Shown here in pieces: positions 56,006-64,000 of a stretch of DNA of 64,000 nt. Under the pieces are notes generated by a model that had not been told where the DNA came from, did not search any database, and worked only from the letters and a program-made list of their open reading frames with translations. Origin of the DNA: Stereocaulon alpinum (taxonomy: Eukaryota; Ascomycota; Lecanoromycetes; Lecanorales; Stereocaulaceae); NCBI GenBank assembly GCA_018257865.1, contig JAEUBA010000024.1, forward strand, positions 186,001-250,000, read 5' to 3'. The position numbers and the translations under genes are program-made. Within the stretch, counting starts at the first letter, position 1, and every line of letters starts with the position of its first letter.

Positions 56006-57782
56006 TAGGTTGGTATTTGCATCGGGAGTATGGTTTTATACACTATGGTTTATCATCGCCGGTCAAGGGTGTGCAATGGTAGCATGTGGAGTGGTGTATG
56101 AAGTGTGTAGTGGTTTCTATCGCCGCAGTATGAATGACGACTTCAATGTATCCATTTCCACAGACAAAGAATGAAATGACTACCTTATGTACCAATCCAC
56201 ACCACGCATCAAGCCATCCTTTTAGTAGTATATCTTGATGCAAGGCAAGCTTAGACTATCATGATACACGTACTGACGCAGTACTCTTCGATATCAGACA
56301 CACCGACCCGATAAAGCTTTGTTGAGAAGTAAAGATATGGAGCTTACTCGATCGTTCTTACCCCCAGAACGAGCACCAGCAAGAAAAAAACTCCCAGCAC
56401 AGGAGTTTGATGTGCTCATACACATACCAGATCCGCTAGATGAATTGCAAAACCTATCATGGCCGACTGAAATGGTGGCAGGAGCCTGGGCTGATGCAGT
56501 ACATGAGGATCCTGAGGGCTGCCACTAGGTCGGTGTTATCCAAGTCTTTGTGAGCGTTATCGCCACTAGATATTCTACTTCCGGAGCTTCTAGACCCTCC
56601 CTCACTGAACCCAGGAACCTGAACCTCGCAATCTACCAGAATAATCCAGGTATCAATCAACTCGCCCTCCAGGCAGAGCTTAGAGGAGCCCAGGCGGTGC
56701 AAGAGTTCGAGCATAGTCATACAGGACACTATTGAGGAGGAGAGGAGGTGGTGAGATGAGACGAGATGTATTATTGTGAGGTCTAGCAAGGATTAAGATG
56801 GGACGGATTAAGGATGGTGGAAGTGCCAGGGGTGATATAAGGATATGTGTTTTGTACCCAACGCGTTGATGAGAGATATTGGACACAATGGACATCGTTA
56901 TAAAACTTTCACGAAATCAAATCGAGGTTATAAAGTGACTCGCACATCCAGACCCCAAGGTGTGTCGGAGTGAGTATTCATTAACCACCTTAATGGTTGA
57001 ATGAAAACAATATTACAGGCATTGATATCCCTCCAATTTTCCTCGGCGCAGGAAGCCGTGCGCCAGGTAAGAGACCCGGAGAGTCTGAAAACATACGTGG
57101 TAAAACGCTACACCATCCTCTCGTATGAATAAAAGATGAAATGGAAAACATGCTGCATTGCCATTCCGCTCTTTGCACTCACATCAGACCCAGCGGTACG
57201 GCAGATGTCGCTAGCTTTCGATTTGAAGTTTCAGCAAAGCAGTGGTGGAAGTGTTAGTGAATGAGTATTAAAGCTTCCGGCGGGCGGTGCGAGGTTTGGG
57301 CTAAGTGCCCACTGAAGGTTTACGTATGAGGAAGTGGGGGGTGGTTTTGGGTGGAGGGTACGGCTCGGAAGCATGGCTGGTGATAATGACGAGGTTTAGA
57401 AAAGGAAATAGCAGTGGTGTATATCGTGTATGTGTTGGGAGATACTCTGGTGCCTGTTGAGACTCTGTTGATGGATTTTGAGCGATTGGGGGCAGTACAT
57501 TGTGTTTGGAAGAATTATGGGTTTTGTGGTTAGGGGAGTCGTTAGCGGATGTGGATTGTCCCTGTTGAGTGTGGAAGATGACTAGCGAGAGGACTGTGTG
57601 GAGAGGCGAAAGCAAGTTGGCGGAAGAAAGTGCATCTTGATGAATGCGAGTATAGACTAAAGAAATCTCGAGGGTGATGAACGCAATTCACTCTTTCTAG
57701 AGAAATTGCTAAACTAGAGGAAAGCGAATTTGATCAAGGTTTAGGTCACTGACATCTATGTACAGCAATTAGAGCTTCTTTA
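56006..57782. other. intergenic region, no supported gene
   Basis: About 1.8 kb. The longest frame (57301-57615, minus) lacks an ATG and looks like low-complexity Pro/Thr/His sequence. I see nothing else. Confidence 0.45.
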
Positions 57783-58247
57783 TCAACGCTCGCCCTTGTA
57801 CCCTACCAACATCTCTCCATTGATACCCATGTTACCATCCTCTCCTGTCTCAACATCTCTAAAAAATGATCTCTCGGCTTGAGTGGCCCTCTTTCGCCCT
57901 CGAATTTTCCTCAAAGCAAACATGATAGCCATTGCCATCAAGCATCCGACAATCATACCAGTGAGGGTGATAGTAGTGACCGATTGATGTTCCTTAGAGC
58001 TTTCGGAGACTGAATTAAGATTTTCGATGGGGTACGATGCGATTTCCTCCGGGACTTGTAAGGTATCAGGGAGATCTCGAGTGAGTCTCCAATTCATGCC
58101 AGGTGGGAGCTCAGCTTGCGCAAAATTTCCGGGAGCTAGATCTGGAGCTGTTGGCGGGGCATCTTTGAAACCGGAACTCTCAACATTGCCTCCAATGTCT
58201 CGACGGTCTTTTGGGGCTGGTTCACGCGGATACTGAGGTTCCTGCAT
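57783..58247 (-). CDS. unknown single-pass membrane protein
   Basis: A single-exon frame of 154 residues with ATG in context GAAATGCAG. The N-terminal half is Pro-rich and hydrophilic (PREPAPKDRRD, APPTAPDLAPG). One clear transmembrane helix, TLTGMIVGCLMAMAIMFALR at about 94-113, is followed by a basic stop-transfer cluster (KIRGRKR) and a short acidic cytosolic tail. The lack of a signal peptide suggests a type III topology, or a missing upstream exon. I do not recognise the family. Confidence 0.5.
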   Translation of the reverse strand: MQEPQYPREPAPKDRRDIGGNVESSGFKDAPPTAPDLAPGNFAQAELPPGMNWRLTRDLPDTLQVPEEIASYPIENLNSVSESSKEHQSVTTITLTGMIVGCLMAMAIMFALRKIRGRKRATQAERSFFRDVETGEDGNMGINGEMLVGYKGER

Positions 58248-58794
58248 TTCCGGCGAAAACTTAGACGGCTCTCTTGATAGGATCCCTGAGACCTGGAGCC
58301 TTATCTAGCTCAGGTAAGACAGAAAATTAGGACGTAGTTGTGCGATTTTATGCGTAGAAGGGATGGTGAAAGCGATAGTAAAAGTGAGGTCAAAGATACT
58401 GGAAGACATAAAAGATTTAAGGGTGGCCTGAAGTGCGGCTCGCTAAGTGGGTGGCGCTTTTTTTCAAAGCAGATAACAAACGCGATGAGAGAATTGAGAA
58501 ACTCAATCTTGCGGTTCCACAACTTGTGATATATGCGGCACAGCGGGGATTGAACGGGACCCAGCTCCTCAAGGCTGTTTATCGACACCCATCAAATCAG
58601 TATGGCTGTACCGTGGCTTTGAAAAGGGGTCCTCCATCCAAGTGAATCTCGAGCTTAGGCCCAGAGACTGAGCCTGGCAAGCCATGAGATGGCCATTTCT
58701 GAGGCTACCAAGGCTTCGCATCGTGCAAATATCGAATTACCGTGGTTTCAAGGGACCTTTCAACGACTCTAGGTGTTTCTTTCCCGAGAATTAT
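58248..58794. other. intergenic region
   Basis: 547 bp between two minus-strand genes; nothing recognised. Confidence 0.5.
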
Positions 58795-59493
58795 TCAACC
58801 CTCGCTGCCAGTATATTCCACTCCATTTCTCCGCCCATCCGACGTCGATGACTCCCTATTGTCGTCCTCGACGACATCATCCTCATCGCTATCAATCTCA
58901 TCCAGCTCTTCCCCCAATGGACTTTCCCTGACCTCCAACTGACCCAGGTCCTCTAGTATCATTCTCTGTGGCAATTTCAATAGACTGGTCCCACACACTC
59001 GATCCTTGGTCAGAAGATCATCCACAAACTGATCCATGTATGTGAGACTGTATCCACCATCCCTGGTCCTCCTCCTCAATTTCCTATAGTCCGCCAACAG
59101 AGGCTCCAGTGTCTGAAAAACATCTCTCGAGTTGAAGGTCAACCTGACATAGAACGCCGCCAATGCACTCAGGTATTTGAACTCGGTCTGGTGTAGATAT
59201 TCTAGCACGATATCTTTCTCAGGCATGAGCTGTAGCAGCTTCATCGTCAAGCAGAGGAAGGGACTCGGTTTCTGCTGGCCGTAGGTTCCGCCGATGAAGG
59301 TCATGGCGGCTGCCCGGTCACAGAGTGTAGCTTCATTGATGGCGAAGCATTGCTCCTGCCAGTAGTAGGAGGTGATTATGCGATCGCGGATGGGTTTTTC
59401 GAGGAGATGGACTGGATTCTGGTTGTGGATTTGAGGGCCTGTGTAGCCACGGCTGTCGAAGAAGCGCCGGGCATCGGCGGCGTGAGTGGTCAT
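58795..59493 (-). CDS. PRP38: pre-mRNA splicing factor Prp38
   Basis: A single-exon frame of 232 residues. The conserved PRP38 domain (about 10-180) shows GPQIHNQNPVHLLEKPIRDR, TFIGGTYGQQKPSPFLCL, YLHQTEFKYLSALAAFYVRL and DYRKLRRRTRDGGYSLTYMD, ending with TSLLKLPQRMILEDLGQLE. An acidic low-complexity tail (DEIDSDEDDVVEDD) follows. Prp38 is a tri-snRNP (B complex) protein needed for spliceosome activation. Length and all blocks are normal, making this one of the safest calls in the window. With ISY1 it is the second splicing factor here, but they are 16 kb apart and unlinked. Confidence 0.96.
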   Translation of the reverse strand: MTTHAADARRFFDSRGYTGPQIHNQNPVHLLEKPIRDRIITSYYWQEQCFAINEATLCDRAAAMTFIGGTYGQQKPSPFLCLTMKLLQLMPEKDIVLEYLHQTEFKYLSALAAFYVRLTFNSRDVFQTLEPLLADYRKLRRRTRDGGYSLTYMDQFVDDLLTKDRVCGTSLLKLPQRMILEDLGQLEVRESPLGEELDEIDSDEDDVVEDDNRESSTSDGRRNGVEYTGSEG

Positions 59494-60837
59494 GGTGGTA
59501 GGCTATATGATCGAGCCATGAAGGATACTGCTCCAGCTTGAGGGCTGTCTTTCAACGCCAGGCAAGTGATGAAGATTGAGCGGATCTGGGCGACAAGGTA
59601 AGACTATGATAGTCACGTGATGCTGGGTCTGCCGAGGATAAGCCGTAACACGTTCATATTTGGTGTCCAATACAACAAATCCCACAAGCCTAACATAGTT
59701 ATTGGAAAATCTTCAACACAAATCAAGACTAGAAGAATAAATCTAGCTCCTTGTTGGGGTTGTCGTGACAGCCTTCTTAAAAGTCCCATCATCCTTATCT
59801 CTGGACGGATCTTACGAGCCAGAGGCATTGTTTACCCATTACCTTTGGTCGCAATCCCACAATGACACCTACGTTTCTCAATCACTTCGCAATGCATGCA
59901 CGCGACCTGCTCTTGATTAATTCAATTCAGTCAATCGCAGTGGAGACTCGGGATTGAGCGTTTCCACGGGTCTTTGACTCATTGCTTATACTACTACGAG
60001 ACCATGCTCGTAGTATTCGAGGGATGCCAACATATCCTTGAAGCTCGATAGGCAGAAGCTAGCTACGATCGTGGCTTGGCAGATCCTCCAGCCTGATACA
60101 CGGCCGTGCAGTGATTTGGAGGCGAAGGGCACTGGCGGCCGAAGAGCGTATGTGAGATCCATGTTGTTGCACCTGGACGAACTCAATCCAGCCTACCTTA
60201 GAACCATTCAAGACATCAATTAGGCAATTAAGATCTATGCCACGTATCTTTGGGGCTGGTTGGATGATAGAGTGCTGTCGGATAGCAACTTTCTTGGCAG
60301 GTTTTGACGCAGAATCTTCCTTGGATGAGAGTCATCCACTATTGACGCCCAACTTGCCTTGAAAGCCGCATGATTGGCATATCAGCCACTATTGAGGGTC
60401 CACGGGACGTCTCTACTCGATGCTATTCTTGTTGACGACATCAATTTACACCATACATATGTCTCAAGGATATGAAGCATCGCACCTTGCTGTAAACCCT
60501 CTCAACAACGACCCCGTGCTGACTTGCACTCACACTTATTTCCCTACCAATCCAACAATAGTCCTGCGGGAAGCCAGCAAAGCTTTCGACTAACATCAAC
60601 GGTTGGCGCAAACTCGGCTGGTGTTAAGCCGAGCATGTTGCGACAGGATGGACGGAGCCGCACAAGCGAGAGCAAATTGAAGCAAGCCAATCAAATCAAC
60701 TACGTCGTCATCATCCAGTACATGTCCTCCGAAGATAAATGGGCGTACGTCGACATTCCCATGAACACGTCATTCTTGTACAAAGGAGGTGCAGTCGCAA
60801 GATTGATCTGATTTCAACGGATCAAAAGGCTCAAGCC
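59494..60837. other. intergenic region
   Basis: About 1.3 kb between divergent genes. Short frames are present, none recognisable. It should hold the PRP38 promoter. Confidence 0.5.
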
Positions 60838-61356
60838 ATGCATCTCTCATCCCTTCATTTTTTCACGCTTTTGGTTGGCCTCGAATATCCAATGGCCAAA
60901 TCCTTGCCAGACTGCATACGACCTCCACCCCTGTTAGTACCATCGATACAAGACTGCGAAGCCACCCTCTCCAGAATCATGGCCATAGCTCGTACCCAGG
61001 GCAACGTACCCAAAACATGGAGTCGGCATCCGCGTCGTCACTTAGCAGCCCAAAAGCTACCCGCGCTGTTCACTGCCGGTCTAGATAACGATTGCGAAAT
61101 TCTTGTCGATGTAATTGATGAGGGGGATGAGGACACCTTTCTTACGAGCAAGGTCGCGGAGGTAGGACACGATATCGTTAATACATGTCTTCTTGGTTCT
61201 TCCATGGCGCAGGATACTATTGGTATGGAGAGTGTGGGGCAGAAGGGTGTTGTGGATGTGTGGTTGAGGTATAAAGAGTTCCAGGTGCCACGAAGTGAAA
61301 ACGTAACGGATGCATTTGTGAGGTCTACAGGAGTCGCCCGAAAGGTGTCCGAGTAG
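60838..61356 (+). CDS. secreted protein of unknown function
   Basis: 172 residues from the ATG at 60838. The N-terminus MHLSSLHFFTLLVGLEYPMA is a plausible signal peptide. The mature part begins with the motif CIRPPPLLVPSIQDCEATLS, then P-K-T-W-S-R. This arrangement recurs in secreted hypothetical proteins of plant- and lichen-associated Dothideomycetes and Eurotiomycetes. Four Cys are visible in the mature part (DCIRPP, DCEAT, NDCEIL, NTCLLG), so two disulphides are possible. The open frame continues upstream of this ATG without another good start, and I chose the ATG that gives a signal peptide. Function unknown. Confidence 0.6.
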   Translation: MHLSSLHFFTLLVGLEYPMAKSLPDCIRPPPLLVPSIQDCEATLSRIMAIARTQGNVPKTWSRHPRRHLAAQKLPALFTAGLDNDCEILVDVIDEGDEDTFLTSKVAEVGHDIVNTCLLGSSMAQDTIGMESVGQKGVVDVWLRYKEFQVPRSENVTDAFVRSTGVARKVSE

Positions 61357-62275
61357 TTGCCATTCATTCCATTCATCAGTGTGTTGCGGACAGTATCCAG
61401 CACAATAGGAGACAGTATCGGGAACCTGATGATTGGATCAGCTGTGGAAAGGCCACGGAGAGATTCTCAGCCCAGAAGATCACATGAGACAATAGCTGTT
61501 CGATATGATTAAAAACGTGCTGCGTTGTGTTAGCCACTGCATTATCGCTCTCTGCGTCTTGCCTAAATTTCCTTGAGATCTGGCTGCTGCCACAACTTTT
61601 GATTACTCTCATTTTACTTTATGGGCGTTGTTAGCCCCCCATGTCTTGCTCTTTGCATAATTTGCTCGATAAATACATGCTACCGGACCTCAGCTACGAG
61701 TTTCGAACTGTTAAGAGGGACAACCGGTCCGCAGCATGTAACTTTTACGTGTCTCTCACTTGGTAGCTGACGCTAAATCGTGTCTCTGGCTCTCGTTCTC
61801 CGAGTACATAGGAAGTATGTACCAGGTGACCCGTTTGGTTTAAGTACAGCCGATTAGCATGTACCTGTCCGAGACGTGGTTACTTGTGTCTCAGCAAGTC
61901 AGAAATGAGTCAACGGGGACGACAAGACGCGATCTGTGATCAATGTGTGCTCAGCTCTCGTCACAATCATTTGATCACATGCAACCCAGAAAGTACACAA
62001 AGACTGCGATGGAAGTCGTGCAGATCCTTTAGTGTGATCGAGCTTCTCATCCATGCCCTGGACTAAGAGTAAGTATGAAGTGTGAGGCGATTAGAATTGT
62101 CTACGGTAAGATCTTCACAACAACACAGGTTTGAAAAGTCCTTGTTCTGCTACGAACGTGGGCGATGCAACAGTAACGCACCCCGTTCTACTATGCGCCT
62201 GGCTAGCGAATAGCACTAGTCTGCCATGCATACGTTGCTCCATACTAGGAAATGTGATGTACCCGCTAGCTCATT
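61357..62275. other. intergenic region
   Basis: About 0.9 kb; nothing recognised. Confidence 0.45.
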
Positions 62276-62653
62276 CTATCCGCTGCTACATTCGCAAATA
62301 AAAGCCGAATTTGAGAGACCGCCTTTTGCTTTGGTAGTAGGTGTATAGACCCAATCACAGATCAAGGTCATATTTACTAGCTGACAGCGCTGAGGTCTAT
62401 GCAACTGACAGCTTCTCATTGTACGGTCAAGTCTGTCCATTACGTTGTAAGTTGAGCCGTAGTAATGATTCGGCGGGGATTTGCTATCATCTTCCCAGGT
62501 ACATAACGCGATCTGATGCATGTTGAGATCGGTTGCGTCAACTCCAAAAGGTTTTCGGGGATCCCAAGACCTGCCCTGGACTAAAGTGCAGGGAATTGGG
62601 CCCCGCTGCACTTCCAGCAAATTGCCCCAAACGACGATCAATACTGATGTCAA
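62276..62653 (-). pseudogene. cysteine-rich frame with signal-like start but no ATG (doubtful)
   Basis: An open frame of about 125 codons with seven Cys (IPCTL, ALCTW, RSCQL, QRCQL, LICDW, FICEC). A hydrophobic stretch just upstream and at its start (CIALTSVLIVVWG) would suit a signal peptide. The frame has no ATG; a candidate ATG (CCCATGGATCGG) 27 bp before it is out of frame by one base. It could be a decayed small secreted protein gene, a gene with an unseen first exon, or chance. Confidence 0.25.
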
Positions 62654-64000
62654 TGCAATACACGCCGATCCATGGGGGTAGGACTATCTAAGGAGTACCT
62701 TACTACTGGTGCTGGTTGATACATGGTCAATCTACTACAACTCAATTCTGCAACTTTGTAGCATTCATGACAAGCTTGAATAAGTATTAAGCGAACATTA
62801 CATGAAGCCAAGCATGATGTCTTTAAATAGCCATCGGTTCCAATCAATCTGTTGCAGCTCAGAAGTTCCACAAGTTGCACGCAACCTACGTTAAACCTCC
62901 TTGGACGCAACTTGCGCGCAGTGGTCTTGGACGCAAGTTGTATCTGTTCATATATTGTATTATATAGATTTATTACAGAGTCTATAGAAGCTTGGTTTAT
63001 ACTCAGACATTACATAAAAGTCCCTCTACAAGCCCTGTAATTAGCTAGATGATACTCTGTCACTATCAGCGTCCTGATCTCCGTCGTAGACTCTACCACC
63101 TCCGGAATTCGCCCCAGACAGGTCTCCACAAATATATACTCAGCAGTGTTTCTACTTACTAAGATATTGCGCGCAATTGTGAGAAAGATACGCAACTTTC
63201 CAACCCCTAGCTCCAACAATAAAGGCTCCTCACCGTGCAAGAATCTGGGTGCCAGTAACTTCAACCCTTGCAAGACCGATTATCATCTATATAACGACAA
63301 TTTCCTATACCAGCAATACACTCCTACACAACGACCGATGACGACACTATCATCAATCAAGTTTTTTCCGGGTTTGCATCAAACGGATGCACTGCAATGT
63401 TCAAATGTAAAAAATACAGCGCAGGTATGACGGTGCTCAGATTAAGGCGGCGTAAGTCCTTTCTACTCTCGAAGCAGTACATATTTCAAGACAGATTGAT
63501 AAGAACTGACCACATGGGATTGTAGACTTGATAACCTCTTCGCCATCTACAAGGTGAAGATGTGCGGGAGCCCTTGTCTTTCAAACGGGTGCCATGTCAT
63601 CGTGAACGGCTGCAATGGCTGTAAAGCCAGTATTCCGTCGGCGTTCCCACCAATACAGACGTCGATCATACCCTAGTCCTGAAATTTCGCCTGTATTAAT
63701 TTCGATTGGACACAAGTTATGTCCCACCATCGTTTGGTCGAGCCAATTGATCCTATTCGACATGATAGATCTTGATAACTTCAGCAATGGATCTGTCGAT
63801 CATTGGCGGGAAACCACTGTTTAAGGAAGGATGATTGGTAGATCTTTGGTACTTAGATAGCCATGACCAATTCTTTTCCCATAGGACGAACGCTTCAGCC
63901 ACAAAGCTTGCAATAGCACGTAAGCCCAACGCCTAGACTTGCAGGTTATGATTTGGAGTAGCATGGCTTGGAGCTCTTGCAGGCTAGCATTCCAAGTATC
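62654..64000. other. AT-rich intergenic sequence to window end
   Basis: No supported gene. The word TTGGACGCAASTTG occurs twice (62901-62914 and 62927-62940), followed by an AT-rich stretch. Possibly transposon debris, not identified. Confidence 0.4.

Noticed and set aside
57301..57615. 104-codon Pro/Thr-rich frame
   Set aside because: No ATG, no conserved motif, and no splice option that gives a convincing protein.

Overview
The window is nuclear DNA of a filamentous ascomycete (Pezizomycotina; a Dothideomycete is my guess, not shown). The evidence is short GT-AG introns of 46-138 bp with CTAAC-like branch sites, an alpha-1,3-glucan synthase gene, fungal rhodopsin-like and NRPS-like genes, and a 17 kb block mutated in the way repeat-induced point mutation (RIP) works.

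Layout. 1-5625 (minus): 5' two thirds of an alpha-1,3-glucan synthase gene that runs off the left edge. 5626-8423: gene-free, with a 10-bp tandem repeat. 8424-12419 (plus): a BAR-SH3 protein of the Rvs167 type, then Vms1/ANKZF1. 12420-16220: no gene, but an array of nine degenerate units with a basic period near 330 bp. Each unit has two conserved boxes around a variable hairpin. This is the least explained structure in the window. 16221-17413 (minus): a GT8-like type II membrane protein. 17966-18562 (plus): a secreted protein of unknown function.

18831-36077 is one nested transposon block. A Copia LTR element (227-bp LTRs) was split by a Gypsy element on the minus strand (357-bp LTRs, 5-bp target duplication AAGAC) and by a Tad-like LINE on the plus strand (13-bp target duplication). 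Removing both inserts leaves about 5.25 kb, a normal Copia length. All three are full of TAG/TAA stops and almost free of TG/CA dinucleotides.

36409-42352 is ordinary gene space: an unknown basic Ser/Pro-rich protein, the retromer sorting nexin Vps17, an unknown small protein and the splicing factor Isy1. 42872-53394 looks like a small biosynthetic cluster: an FAD-dependent amine/amino-acid oxidase, an A-T-TE NRPS-like enzyme of the TdiA/atromentin-synthetase type, a divergently transcribed O-methyltransferase and a 6-phosphogluconate/3-hydroxyisobutyrate dehydrogenase-like enzyme. A 7-TM rhodopsin-like membrane protein follows at 54732-56005. 57783-61356 holds an unknown single-pass protein, the splicing factor Prp38 and an unknown secreted protein. 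The last 2.6 kb hold only a doubtful cysteine-rich reading frame.

Exon structures were derived by hand. For every spliced gene given here, the exon lengths sum to a whole number of codons (for the partial glucan synthase the phase was checked at each junction). Domain calls rest on motifs recognised by eye, because no database search was possible.
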